Source of the DNA: Mycolicibacterium goodii
GTDB taxonomy: Bacteria; Actinomycetota; Actinomycetes; Mycobacteriales; Mycobacteriaceae
DNA length: 64,000 bases
Assembly (NCBI RefSeq): GCF_022370755.2
Contig: NZ_CP092364.2
Span: 1,612,001-1,676,000, forward strand
Direction: 5' to 3'
This document shows positions 45,749 to 61,654 of this stretch, in pieces; position 1 is the stretch's first letter, and the number at the start of each line of letters is the position of its first letter. A program made the position numbers and the translations under genes. The notes beneath the pieces were generated by a model that was given only the letters and a program-made list of their open reading frames with translations, was not told the DNA's origin and ran no database searches.

Positions 45749-46821
45749 GACCGCTCTACGGCGTCGCCCGAATCGGAGATACCGGCCTCGTCGAACGTGG
45801 CCATCGAGCCCAGGGTGGCGATCGCGGCGCGCACGACGGGCAATGCGACGGCCGCCCCGGTGCCCTCGCCCAACCGCATCTGCAGGTCCAGGATCGGGTC
45901 GAGTCGGAGATGCGTGAGCGCCAGCGCATGTGCGGGCTCGGTCGATCGGTGTCCGGCCTGCCACCATTCCCGCGCCCCGGGGGCGAGGCGTTCGGCGACC
46001 AGCGCGGCCGCCGTCACCACGAGCCCGTCGAGCAGCACCGGCGTGCGGCGCAGCGCGGCCTGCGCGCAGAAACCGGCCATCGCCGCCAGATCCGCTCCGC
46101 CGCACACCCTCAGCAGACCCAGCGGATCGTCGACGACGCCGCGGACCCGGTACAGCGCATCACGCACCGCGCTGGTCTTGCGCATCCAGCCCGCGTCGTC
46201 GATACCGGTGCCGCGGCCGACCACCACGACGGGTTCGGCGCCGGTCAGTGCCGCGACAAGGGTGGTGGCGGCCGTGGTGTTCCCGATGCCCATGTCGCCT
46301 GCGATGAGCAGATCCGCACCCGCGTCGACCTCTTCGTCGGCGATGCTGCGGCCCGCGGCGACGGCGGCGGCCGCCTCGTCGGCGCTCAGCGCGTCCTCGA
46401 CGGCGATGTTGCCTGAGCCGCGGCGCACCTTGTGGGCGCCGATCGCGGGGGAGTGCGGTTGGTCGCAGTCGACGCAGACGTCGGCGACGCGTACCGACGC
46501 GCCCGCGACGTCGGCCAGCGCGTTGATCGCGGCGCCGCCCGCGTCGAAGTTGGCGACCATCTGAGCGGTGACTTCGGCCGGGTACGCCGAGACCCCGGAC
46601 CTCGTGACGCCGTGGTCACCGGCGAACACCACGATGCGGGGACGCGTCAGCGGCTGCGGCGGGCATGTGCCCTGGCATGCCGCGATCCACACCGACAGTT
46701 CTTCGAGCCTGCCGAGGGAACCCGGAGGTTTGGTCAGCCGGTTCTGCCGGTCGCGTGCCGCGGCGGCCGCGCCGGCGTCTGGCGCGGCGACGCTGTCGAA
46801 CGCGACCTGGGTTTCGGTCAT
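45745..46821 (-). CDS. cobT: Nicotinate-nucleotide-dimethylbenzimidazole phosphoribosyltransferase
   Basis: 358 residues. It makes alpha-ribazole phosphate from 5,6-dimethylbenzimidazole and nicotinate mononucleotide. Motifs: [47 protein letters not shown], the [12 protein letters not shown] loop, and the catalytic Glu region RLGEGTGAA near the C-terminus. It overlaps both neighbours by four bases (ATGA with cobU, GTGA with cobS), so all three are translationally coupled. Confidence 0.95.
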   Translation of the reverse strand: MTETQVAFDSVAAPDAGAAAAARDRQNRLTKPPGSLGRLEELSVWIAACQGTCPPQPLTRPRIVVFAGDHGVTRSGVSAYPAEVTAQMVANFDAGGAAINALADVAGASVRVADVCVDCDQPHSPAIGAHKVRRGSGNIAVEDALSADEAAAAVAAGRSIADEEVDAGADLLIAGDMGIGNTTAATTLVAALTGAEPVVVVGRGTGIDDAGWMRKTSAVRDALYRVRGVVDDPLGLLRVCGGADLAAMAGFCAQAALRRTPVLLDGLVVTAAALVAERLAPGAREWWQAGHRSTEPAHALALTHLRLDPILDLQMRLGEGTGAAVALPVVRAAIATLGSMATFDEAGISDSGDAVERS

Positions 46822-47363
46822 GTCGGCTCCTTCACGGTTACCGGCTGGCCTGCCACGACGAGCACCACGCGCTCGCACACCGCGGCGAGGCGCTGGTTGA
46901 CGGTGCCGAGCTCGTCGGCGAACCGGCGCCCGGCCGCGGTCGCGGGAACGACGGTCAGGCCGACCTCGGGGCTGACCATGACCAGGGGCGCGGGGAACGC
47001 ATCGACCGCGTCGACCAGGGCCGCGATGTCTTTGCCGACGGCCTCGCTCGCCGAGTCGACGTTCCATGCGTCACGGCGGTCCATCGTCGCGGTCAGCCAG
47101 CCACCGATGTCGTCGACCAGTGTCGCGACGGGCGGCGCACCGGTGAGCGTGGCGGCCAGCTCTGTCGTCTCGACGGTCTGCCAGTGCGCCGGGCGACGCA
47201 CCCGGTGCGCCTCGACGCGGGTCGCCCAACTCGCATCGCCGTCGGGCGCCGGTCCCGTCGCCACGTAACGCACCGGCGCGTCAGCGCCTGCAAGTTGCTG
47301 CGCGACGGATTCCGCCCACTGCGATTTTCCGGATCGGATGCCGCCGAGCACGAGGACGCGCAC
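46818..47363 (-). CDS. cobU: Adenosylcobinamide kinase/guanylyltransferase
   Basis: 181 residues from GTG. It phosphorylates adenosylcobinamide and transfers GMP to it. N-terminal P-loop [16 protein letters not shown], then VRYVATG and the guanylylated-His region ([13 protein letters not shown]), and [10 protein letters not shown]. First gene of the cobUTS operon; its stop overlaps the cobT start (ATGA). No strong ribosome site precedes the GTG and no cobalamin riboswitch is seen upstream (the gap to the DUF3043 gene is only 27 bases). Confidence 0.94.
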   Translation of the reverse strand: MRVLVLGGIRSGKSQWAESVAQQLAGADAPVRYVATGPAPDGDASWATRVEAHRVRRPAHWQTVETTELAATLTGAPPVATLVDDIGGWLTATMDRRDAWNVDSASEAVGKDIAALVDAVDAFPAPLVMVSPEVGLTVVPATAAGRRFADELGTVNQRLAAVCERVVLVVAGQPVTVKEPT

Positions 47364-47390
47364 GATGTCAGGCGGGACTCAGGGCGGGCA

Positions 47391-48080
47391 TCAAGCGACT
47401 TCGGCGCCGCGCTCGACCATCGGGCGCGGAGCCCGCATACGACGCAGCTGCGATGCTCGGCTCGACGCGTAAAAGCCCAGCTTCCAACCACTTTCGGTGT
47501 TGCCGGGGAACTTCGCATCGACCAGGCGGTTGACCTTGCGGCCCAGGATGAACCCGTCGAGCACCATCACCAGGACCAGCACCAGCATCGCGTAGGACAG
47601 AATCTGCTGCATCTGCACGTTCGGCAGCGCCAGCATGAAGAAGATCATCGCCAACGCCGCGGGCATGAACAGGCCGAGGATGTTGCGGCGTGCGTCGACG
47701 ACGTCGCGCACGTAGCGGCGCACCGGACCCCGGTCACGAGGCAGCAGGTAGGCCTCCTCGCCGGCCATCATCTTCTCGCGACGCTCGGCCATCTCGGCGC
47801 GGCGCGCGATCTTCTCGGCCTTGCGTTCCTCCTTGGTGAGGGTCTTGCGCATCTCCTTGCGGCGCGCACGGGCCTCGGCCGCGGTCAGCGGAGCCGGCGC
47901 AACGGGCCCCCGGCGCTTGGCGGCCTCGCTGCGCTTGGGCGTCGGCCTGCCCTTCGGCGGCGTGGTGCGGGGCCGGGTGTCCTCGGCGTCCGGGCCGGTT
48001 TGCTCGTCCACGGCGGAATCCGCAGCGTCGCCCTCGACGTTCTTGTCGTCGTCGTTGTTCCTTCGGCCCAGCAGTTTCAC
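47391..48080 (-). CDS. DUF3043 membrane protein
   Basis: 229 residues from GTG. The N-terminal 110 residues are hydrophilic: an acidic stretch, a basic Pro-rich stretch, then a long charged helix (about 70-110, RKEMRKTLTKEERKAEKIARRAEM). Two transmembrane helices follow (about 138-155 and 160-180), then a basic tail. LLPRDRGPVRRYVRDVVDARRN just before the first helix is the family signature. Function unknown. GTG is favoured because TAACCT (48088-48093) lies seven bases upstream. It precedes cobU by 27 bases. Confidence 0.85.
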   Translation of the reverse strand: MKLLGRRNNDDDKNVEGDAADSAVDEQTGPDAEDTRPRTTPPKGRPTPKRSEAAKRRGPVAPAPLTAAEARARRKEMRKTLTKEERKAEKIARRAEMAERREKMMAGEEAYLLPRDRGPVRRYVRDVVDARRNILGLFMPAALAMIFFMLALPNVQMQQILSYAMLVLVLVMVLDGFILGRKVNRLVDAKFPGNTESGWKLGFYASSRASQLRRMRAPRPMVERGAEVA

Positions 48081-48087
48081 GCCAGCC

Positions 48088-48093
48088 AGGTTA
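48088..48093 (-). promoter_or_regulatory. -10 element of a leaderless promoter for the DUF3043 gene
   Basis: TAACCT on the minus strand, seven bases before the GTG at 48080; may also drive cobUTS. Confidence 0.45.
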
Positions 48094-48192
48094 CTGCCCT
48101 CGGCGCGTGGACCCGCCCCCGACCCGATGCATCCCGAGCCGTCCGACCTGGCCCCAACCTGTGGATAAGTCGGGAATAGCCGCAGAACGAGG

Positions 48193-48198
48193 TACCGT
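48193..48198 (+). promoter_or_regulatory. -10 element upstream of the short ORF and the Fe-S carrier gene
   Basis: TACCGT, seven bases before GTG 48206. It would start a transcript at the first base of the 18-codon ORF and carry on into the Fe-S carrier gene. A TTGACA at 48198-48203 could be an alternative -35, but no -10 follows at the right distance. Confidence 0.45.
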
Positions 48199-48205
48199 TG
48201 ACATA

Positions 48206-48262
48206 GTGAACGCGCGGGCGATCCACGTGTTTCCGATGAACTTAGGCATCCACCCTGCGTGA
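48206..48262 (+). CDS. Possible leaderless 18-residue upstream peptide
   Basis: GTG 48206 to TGA 48260-48262 encodes VNARAIHVFPMNLGIHPA. The GTG sits seven bases after a TACCGT -10, the same spacing as many real leaderless genes in this window, and the ORF ends 24 bases before the Fe-S carrier ATG. No cysteine run is present. It contains a TTA codon, rare in this GC-rich genome. It may be a regulatory leader peptide or chance. Confidence 0.35.
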   Translation: MNARAIHVFPMNLGIHPA

Positions 48263-48286
48263 TGCCCAGGATGTTGAGGGAGAGCA

Positions 48287-48643
48287 ATGACTGTTCAGGA
48301 CGCGACCGCCACCGAAACCCACGGTGTCACCCTGACGGACGCTGCCGCCGCCAAGGCCAAGGCGCTGCTGGATCAGGAGGGCCGTGACGATCTGGCGCTG
48401 CGCATCGCCGTCCAGCCGGGTGGTTGCGCCGGTCTGCGCTACAACCTGTTCTTCGATGACCGCACCCTCGACGGTGACCTCACCGCCGAGTTCGGCGGCG
48501 TCACGCTGACCGTCGACCGGATGAGCGCGCCGTATGTGCAGGGCGCGACGATCGACTTCGTCGACACGATCGAGAAGCAGGGCTTCACGATCGACAACCC
48601 GAACGCCACCGGCTCGTGCGCCTGCGGCGACAGCTTCAACTGA
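48287..48643 (+). CDS. A-type iron-sulfur cluster carrier/insertion protein (HesB/IscA/ErpA family)
   Basis: 118 residues. The three cluster-binding cysteines are present: QPGGCAGLRYNL (Cys about 46) and the C-terminal GSCACGDSFN pair. The fold and length match ErpA/IscA carriers, which deliver [4Fe-4S] or [2Fe-2S] clusters to client enzymes such as lipoyl synthase and the Rieske protein, both encoded in this window. GAGGGAGAGCA before the ATG is a strong ribosome site. Transcription probably starts near 48206. Confidence 0.92.
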   Translation: MTVQDATATETHGVTLTDAAAAKAKALLDQEGRDDLALRIAVQPGGCAGLRYNLFFDDRTLDGDLTAEFGGVTLTVDRMSAPYVQGATIDFVDTIEKQGFTIDNPNATGSCACGDSFN

Positions 48644-48678
48644 CCAACGACACCATCCGTGACGGGCGGCCGGTACTG

Positions 48679-49296
48679 CTAGTACTGGCCGCCTGTGCGT
48701 AGGACGTACGAGCACACCAGCACGTCTTCTCCACCATGCGTCTTGTCGACGAGCAACTGGGCCACGCCCTGCTGCTCCTCGGCAGGCGGGCGCTGCCCGC
48801 GTGACGAGCCACTCGCCGGCGCCACGCGCATCGTGAACAGCACCTGGGCCTGCGTGGTCGACCACGGCACGATCTTGTCGATGCTCGTCACCTCGACATT
48901 GCTGAACTGCTTGCGGAACGTATCGCCAGCGAGGCTGGCCACCGCGAGATCGGCCTTGCGGTCACGCACCGCGTCGAACAGCCCGCACATCGTGTGTTTG
49001 GCGACCGTCTGATCGTCGGCGTCGATCAGCGCCGACAGGTACTCCTGGATCGCGTCCTTGGCCTGCGCCTCGGTCACCACGCCGGACTCGGCCGTGGAAC
49101 TGCGTGTCGCCTGGAAAATCACTGTCGCCACTGCTGCGACCACGGCGACCGCGAGCAGCGCGGCGAGGATCTTGGGCCAGCGACGCCGCTTCGGATAGGG
49201 CACCGGCGGCGGCAGCAAACCGGGGTACGCGGACGGAATCTGCTCCGGATACTGTTGGGGCGGAACGGATTCGGGGTACTGGTAGGAACCAGTCAT
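48679..49296 (-). CDS. Single-pass membrane protein with extracytoplasmic domain, Rv2203-like
   Basis: 205 residues. A Pro/Tyr-rich cytoplasmic N-terminus (residues 1-38) and KRRR precede one transmembrane helix (about 42-64, ILAALLAVAVVAAVATVIF). The outside domain (about 70-205) has AQAKDAIQEYLSALIDADDQTVAKHTMCGLFDAV, which resembles the helix-first NTF2/SnoaL-like or DUF4878-type fold, and two cysteines (CGLF, VCSY) that could pair. Function unknown. Convergent with the Fe-S carrier gene and divergent from adoK across 221 bases. Confidence 0.8.
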   Translation of the reverse strand: MTGSYQYPESVPPQQYPEQIPSAYPGLLPPPVPYPKRRRWPKILAALLAVAVVAAVATVIFQATRSSTAESGVVTEAQAKDAIQEYLSALIDADDQTVAKHTMCGLFDAVRDRKADLAVASLAGDTFRKQFSNVEVTSIDKIVPWSTTQAQVLFTMRVAPASGSSRGQRPPAEEQQGVAQLLVDKTHGGEDVLVCSYVLRTGGQY

Positions 49297-49496
49297 CTAA
49301 TGGTGCTCCCCGGGTGATCTGGACGTGGGTCACCCGTCTACGGTGACCGGGCATACGGTTATACGCAGGTTAGCGCACGGCCCACAGGCCGCGCGTGCGC
49401 TGAATGTGCCAGGTGCCGCGAGTAGCCTTACCTAGGCGACTTAACGACCAGGCGAATCATGAGCGCCTGACGCTGTGCAGACCGACGCCGACGTGA

Positions 49497-50495
<999 letters not shown>

Positions 50496-50511
50496 CGCGA
50501 GGTTTTCCGCC

Positions 50512-50566
50512 GAGATCGACGAAAATGCCGCCCGCAGCACCTGCGGGCGGCATTTTCGTCGATCTC
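50512..50566. terminator. 26-bp perfect hairpin between adoK and asnB
   Basis: 50512-50537 is perfectly complementary to 50541-50566, with a CAC loop. It lies between the stops of the convergent genes adoK and asnB and probably stops transcription from both. No T-run follows. It is unusually long for a mycobacterial terminator. Confidence 0.8.
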
Positions 50567-50575
50567 GAAGGCAGG

Positions 50576-52558
50576 TCAGAGCTGCACCGGGTAGTGCGGC
50601 TCCTTGATCTGCGGCGTGACGCTGCGCTCGACGAAGATGGCGTGCCACAGCATGAAGATCAGCACGGTCCACAGCCGGCGGCTGTGATCGCTGACGCCGT
50701 TGCGATGCTCGTCGAGCATCGCGCGCACGGCCGCCAGATCGACATACGCCCCCGCGCCTGACGAGCCGATCAACGCATACGCCCAATCCATGAGCTCACC
50801 GGCGCGCAGCCAGTGCCGGATCGGCACCGGGAAACCCAGCTTGGCCCGGTGCAACACGTGCGCAGGCACGATGGGCTCCAGCGCACGGCGCAACGCGTAC
50901 TTGGTGGTGGCCCGGGTGATCTTCTGGTCGACCGGCAGGCGCGAGGCAACCGCGAACACCTCGGGGTCAAGGAACGGCACCCGCAGTTCCAGGGAGTTGG
51001 CCATCGTCATCTTGTCGGCCTTGACCAGGATGTCGCCACGCAGCCACGTGAACAGGTCGACGTGCTGCATGCGCGCGACCGGATCCCACCCCTGCGACTC
51101 GGCATAGACGGGGGCCGTGACGTCGGTGTGGGTCCACTCCTGACGGAACCGCGGTAGCACCGCGCGCAGATGGTCGTCGGAGAAGCTGCGCGCATTGCCG
51201 TAGTACCGCTCTTCGAGCGTCAACGACCCACGGTGCAGCAGGCTCTTGCCGCGCATGCCCTCCGGCAGCGGCTTGGACGCCTTGCCGAGCGACTTGCGCA
51301 GCGGGCGGGGAAGGTAGTCGAACGGCTTGAGCGACAGCGGCTCGCGGTAGATCGTGTAGCCGCCGAACAACTCGTCGGCCCCCTCACCGGACAGCACCAC
51401 CTTGACGTGCTTGCGCGCCTCGCGCGCGATGAAGAACAGCGGCACCAGCGCCGGGTCGGCCACCGGTTCGTCGAGATACCAGACGATCTCCGGCAGCGCC
51501 TCGACGAACTCTGCCTGGCTCACCACCTTCGCGACATGGCGGGCGCCGATCGCCTCGGCCGAGGCCACGGCCACGTCGATCTCGGAGAATCCCTCCCGCT
51601 CGAATCCCGTGGTGAACGTGATCAGGCGCGGGTTGTGCCGCATCGCGAGCGCCGCGATCGCCGTCGAGTCGATCCCGCCGGACAGGAACGCCCCGACGGT
51701 GACGTCGGCGCGCATGTGCTTGGCGACCGAATCCTCCAGCGCGGCGGTGATCTCGTCGTAGCGGGCCTGCTCGCTGCCCTCGGCGAAGTTCACCGCGGCG
51801 AACTTGGGGACGAAGTACCGCGTCACCTCGGGCGCGGCACCCGGGCGGATGCGCGCGTAGCTGCCGGATTCGAGTCTGCGGATGCCGCGGTGCAGCGTCT
51901 CGGGCTCGGGAACGTACTGCAGCACCGTGTAGTGCTGCACCGCCCGCTCGTCGATGCCGGTGTCGAGACCGAGGCGGTCGGCCAGCGCGAGCAGGCACTT
52001 CTTCTCGCTGCCCACCGCGGTGCCGCCGGGCCCCGTCGCCATGAACAGCGGTTTGATGCCGAATGGGTCACGCGCGCAGAACAGCTCACGGGTCTCGGTG
52101 TCCCAGATCGCGAACGCGAACATGCCGCGCAGGCGGTGCAGCGCGTCGACGCCCCAGTGGTGATAGGCGGCGACGATCGCCTCACTGTCCCCATCGGTGT
52201 GAAATTGCGCACCGAACTCACTGCGCAGCTGCTCGCGCAGTTCCAGGTAGTTGTAGATCTCGCCGTTGAACACCAGCAGATAGCGGCCCGGCGCCTCGGC
52301 CGGCCCCCAGCGCAGCGGCTGATGGCTGTGCGCGATGTCGATGATCGACAAGCGGTTGAAACCCAGTACGACCCCGTGGCCGGGGCCGGCGTCCGCGTCC
52401 TCGGGACCCGGCCAGGTTCCCGGCTCGTCGGGGCCGCGGTGACGCATCAGATGGGCTGCGTCGGCAACCTCGTTGACCAGCTGCGATCCGGTGCCCGGGG
52501 ACCCCTCGTCCTGGTTAGCTCGGGAGGGGTCGGCCACCAGCGCAAGCAGTCCACACAC
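50576..52558 (-). CDS. asnB: Asparagine synthetase (glutamine-hydrolysing)
   Basis: 660 residues from GTG at 52558, which makes Cys2 (MCGLLALV) the N-terminal nucleophile after Met removal. Residues 2 to about 235 form the class II glutamine amidotransferase domain (RHRGPDEPG, FNRLSIID, VFNGEIYNY); about 250-640 form the synthetase domain with the PP-loop FLSGGIDSTAIAAL and SGEGADELFGGY. It transfers glutamine nitrogen to aspartate, so it depends on the GlnA products. A CATACT -10 lies six bases upstream of the GTG. Confidence 0.95.
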   Translation of the reverse strand: MCGLLALVADPSRANQDEGSPGTGSQLVNEVADAAHLMRHRGPDEPGTWPGPEDADAGPGHGVVLGFNRLSIIDIAHSHQPLRWGPAEAPGRYLLVFNGEIYNYLELREQLRSEFGAQFHTDGDSEAIVAAYHHWGVDALHRLRGMFAFAIWDTETRELFCARDPFGIKPLFMATGPGGTAVGSEKKCLLALADRLGLDTGIDERAVQHYTVLQYVPEPETLHRGIRRLESGSYARIRPGAAPEVTRYFVPKFAAVNFAEGSEQARYDEITAALEDSVAKHMRADVTVGAFLSGGIDSTAIAALAMRHNPRLITFTTGFEREGFSEIDVAVASAEAIGARHVAKVVSQAEFVEALPEIVWYLDEPVADPALVPLFFIAREARKHVKVVLSGEGADELFGGYTIYREPLSLKPFDYLPRPLRKSLGKASKPLPEGMRGKSLLHRGSLTLEERYYGNARSFSDDHLRAVLPRFRQEWTHTDVTAPVYAESQGWDPVARMQHVDLFTWLRGDILVKADKMTMANSLELRVPFLDPEVFAVASRLPVDQKITRATTKYALRRALEPIVPAHVLHRAKLGFPVPIRHWLRAGELMDWAYALIGSSGAGAYVDLAAVRAMLDEHRNGVSDHSRRLWTVLIFMLWHAIFVERSVTPQIKEPHYPVQL

Positions 52559-52564
52559 CGCGCC

Positions 52565-52570
52565 AGTATG
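52565..52570 (-). promoter_or_regulatory. -10 element of a possible leaderless promoter for asnB
   Basis: CATACT on the minus strand, six bases before the GTG at 52558. The same hexamer precedes ctaE at seven bases. Confidence 0.4.
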
Positions 52571-52629
52571 CCTAATCGGGGGCCCTGCACAGCGCAGCAC
52601 CCGAACGAATCGCCGGTCGCTTCGCTTGG

Positions 52630-52660
52630 TTGCAATCGGGTGGTCTACGCTGCGTAGTAT
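52630..52660 (+). promoter_or_regulatory. Promoter of ctaC
   Basis: TTGCAA (52630-52635) and TAGTAT (52655-52660) with a 19-base spacer; start near 52667, giving a leader of about 52 bases ending in a strong AGGAGG. Unlike most genes here, ctaC is leadered. Confidence 0.45.
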
Positions 52661-52676
52661 TCGCTCGAATTACTGA

Positions 52677-53744
<1,068 letters not shown>

Positions 53745-53747
53745 TAG

Positions 53748-54182
<435 letters not shown>

Positions 54183-54262
54183 TCCCAACGGGTCTCCACG
54201 GGGGCGATGTTCGCCTTCCCGCCTGGTCAAGGTCACAATCAAGACGTCGAATCACTCGACAC

Positions 54263-54293
54263 CCGGCACCGTCGATCTCATCGGCGGTGCCGG
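54263..54293 (+). terminator. Hairpin downstream of ctaF
   Basis: CCGGCACCG (54263-54271) pairs with CGGTGCCGG (54285-54293) around a 13-base loop. It lies between ctaF and mmpS3 and may end the ctaC-ctaF transcript. Confidence 0.5.
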
Positions 54294-54380
54294 TTGGGTA
54301 ATGTTGCCGGGGCACTGCCATTTGTGAACGGTCCAGGCCGTCGCAGGTGGCAGTGAAGCAGTCGAGAAGGATAGGCGTAG

Positions 54381-55262
54381 ATGAGCGGGCCGAATCCCAC
54401 GGAACCGGATGCGAATGGTTCGGATCTGCCGGATCAGCAACCCGGAAAGCACGCTGTACCTGAGGAACCCACTCAGGTGGCCGGTACCGACCCGGAAACC
54501 GGGGAGACCGAGTTCTACTCGCAGGCGTACTCCGCGCCCGAGTCGGAACAGTACACCGCTGGTCCGTACGTGCCGGCCGACCTGGCGCTCTACGACTACG
54601 ACAGCTACGACCCGGCCTCCGAACTGGTCGAGGCACCGCCGCCGCGCTGGCCGTGGGTGGTCGGTGTCACCGCCATCATCGCCGCGATCGCACTCGTGGC
54701 GTCGGTAGCGCTGCTCGTCGCCCGTGACGACGAGACCAGCAATCTGGCCACGCCGCGGCCGAGCACCACGACGCCGTCGGCGCCGCCGGTGCAGGACGAG
54801 ATCACCACGACGACACCGCCGCCCCCGCCACCACCTCCGTCAGAAGAGCTTCCTCCGCCGCCTCCGCCCGAGACGGTGACGATCACCGAGCCGCCGCCGC
54901 CCCCCGCAGCGCCGCCGCCCAGCTCGGAACCCCCGCCGCCGCCTGCGACGACCACCACGGCGCCTCCGCCCACGACCACGACGCCGGCCGGTCCGCGGCA
55001 GGTCACCTACTCGGTGACGGGCACGAAGGCGCCGGGCGACATCATCACCATCACGTACGTGGACGGCAACGGTAATCGTCGTACGCTCCGCAATGTGTAC
55101 ATCCCATGGACTTTCACGATGACGCCCATCTCCAACTCGGATGTCGGTTCGGTCGAGGCCTCCAGCCTGTTCCTGGTGAGCCGGCTCAACTGCTCGATCA
55201 CCGCGAGTGATGGAACCGTGCTGTCCTCCAACGCGAACAACTCGGCGCAGACCGCCTGCTGA
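54381..55262 (+). CDS. mmpS3: MmpS3-like membrane protein
   Basis: 293 residues. An acidic, Pro/Tyr-rich N-terminal cytoplasmic part (1-85), one transmembrane helix (about 90-113, [25 protein letters not shown]), a long Pro/Thr-rich stalk (about 120-205), and a C-terminal beta-rich MmpS domain (about 205-293; [24 protein letters not shown]) with two cysteines likely to form a disulfide (RLNCSIT, final QTAC). Smaller MmpS proteins work with MmpL transporters; the long mmpS3 type has no adjacent mmpL and its role is in envelope or division. Its TGA shares a base with the next ATG (TGATG). Confidence 0.9.
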   Translation: MSGPNPTEPDANGSDLPDQQPGKHAVPEEPTQVAGTDPETGETEFYSQAYSAPESEQYTAGPYVPADLALYDYDSYDPASELVEAPPPRWPWVVGVTAIIAAIALVASVALLVARDDETSNLATPRPSTTTPSAPPVQDEITTTTPPPPPPPPSEELPPPPPPETVTITEPPPPPAAPPPSSEPPPPPATTTTAPPPTTTTPAGPRQVTYSVTGTKAPGDIITITYVDGNGNRRTLRNVYIPWTFTMTPISNSDVGSVEASSLFLVSRLNCSITASDGTVLSSNANNSAQTAC

Positions 55263-55825
55263 TGACGAGTCCATTCGCGGAGCTGAACACCACCGACCGT
55301 GTCCTGGCGGGTGCCTCTGCCGTGGCCTGGCTCGCCGCACTCGGAGCGGGTGTGGCGGCGCTGGTGGCCCTCGTCGACCTCGGCCGTGGCCACACGCAGA
55401 CCGTCGAATCCGCCGAGACCCCGTGGCTGCTGTACACCGTCATCGGGATCTCGGTGGTCGTGATCGCCGCGTCGATCCCGCTGCTCCTGCGTGCCAGGGC
55501 CCAGGCCGACAACCCTCCACCGGCCCGCAATTCCGGTGCCCGCAGAGAGCCCGTCGCGCCGCGCCGGGTGGGCTATCCCGCGCCGACCTACCGGCAGGAC
55601 GCCGTGGCCACCGCGCTCGTGGAGAAGGTCTGGCTGCGGTTCGTGTTGTCGGTGACCTGTGCGATCGGCGTCGCCGCCGCGATCATCGGCCTCGGAACCT
55701 ACCTGCTGGCCACCGATCATGACGTCGCGGCATGGTGCGCCTACGGTCTGGCGGGCGTCGTCACGGTCGGCATGGTCGCCCTGCCCGTCATCGCCAGCCG
55801 CGAGCTCGGCCGCTCGGCCGCTTAG
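55262..55825 (+). CDS. DUF2561 membrane protein, Rv2197c-like
   Basis: 187 residues. Two transmembrane helices near the N-terminus (about 15-40 and 54-75), a Pro/Arg-rich cytoplasmic loop (about 80-115) and two more helices (about 125-148 and 155-178). Function unknown; the tight TGATG coupling with mmpS3 suggests a shared envelope role. Confidence 0.85.
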   Translation: MTSPFAELNTTDRVLAGASAVAWLAALGAGVAALVALVDLGRGHTQTVESAETPWLLYTVIGISVVVIAASIPLLLRARAQADNPPPARNSGARREPVAPRRVGYPAPTYRQDAVATALVEKVWLRFVLSVTCAIGVAAAIIGLGTYLLATDHDVAAWCAYGLAGVVTVGMVALPVIASRELGRSAA

Positions 55826-55908
55826 CCTTTCGGTTTCCTGCCGCGGTCGGCGGGTACGGTCGGCCGGTGCCCGCCGTACGTAACGCCATGGCGGAGAAAC
55901 GCATTGCG

Positions 55909-56090
55909 GGCCACCCTGGCGTCACGCGCGAGAATGAGTGAGGCGCGGAGCCCCCAAGACACTCCGGGTGGGGCGCGCCGTGTGTGACGCCGTGGCCGAC
56001 ACTTCCTTCGGGGCCGCCCCGGCGTCACGCATGAGGGTGACGGACCGGTGGGGTGGGGAAGTGGCGGCACACGAACCGAACACCCCCACA
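55909..56090. other. Structured intergenic element
   Basis: A 324-base gene-free stretch (55826-56149) holds several nested dyads. GGCCAC (55909-55914) and GGCGTCAC (55918-55925) pair with GTGACGCC (55984-55991) and GTGGCC (55992-55997), enclosing GGCGCG/CGCGCC and CCCC/GGGG stems. A second hairpin (about 56017-56056) has CGTCAC/GTGACG arms within CCCC/GGGG ends, and GTGGGG later faces CCCCCAC. GCGTCACGC recurs at 55919 and 56022. A reading frame on the minus strand (55822-56091) covers it but looks spurious. It may be a small RNA, a 3' UTR structure or a dispersed repeat. Confidence 0.4.
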
Positions 56091-56091
56091 T

Positions 56092-56135
56092 AAAAAGATC
56101 GCCGCAACCCCTCCGAAGAGAGAGTGCGGCGATCT
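56092..56135 (-). terminator. Intrinsic terminator of the qcrCAB operon
   Basis: On the minus strand AGATCGCCGCA (56135-56125) pairs with TGCGGCGATCT (56106-56096), followed by TTTTA. It begins 15 bases after the qcrB stop. This is the most canonical terminator in the window. Confidence 0.85.
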
Positions 56136-56149
56136 GAGTGGATCAGCGG

Positions 56150-61654
<5,505 letters not shown>

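Noticed and set aside
49420..49450. TAGCCTTACCTAGG resembling half an IdeR (iron box) site upstream of adoK
   Set aside because: The right half matches about ten of thirteen positions but the left half does not match, and adenosine kinase is not an expected iron-regulated gene.
55822..56091. 89-codon minus-strand reading frame in the gene-free stretch
   Set aside because: Composition (Arg/Pro-rich) fits antisense of structured GC-rich DNA, it overlaps dyads and the 3' end of the DUF2561 gene, and it has no ribosome site or -10.
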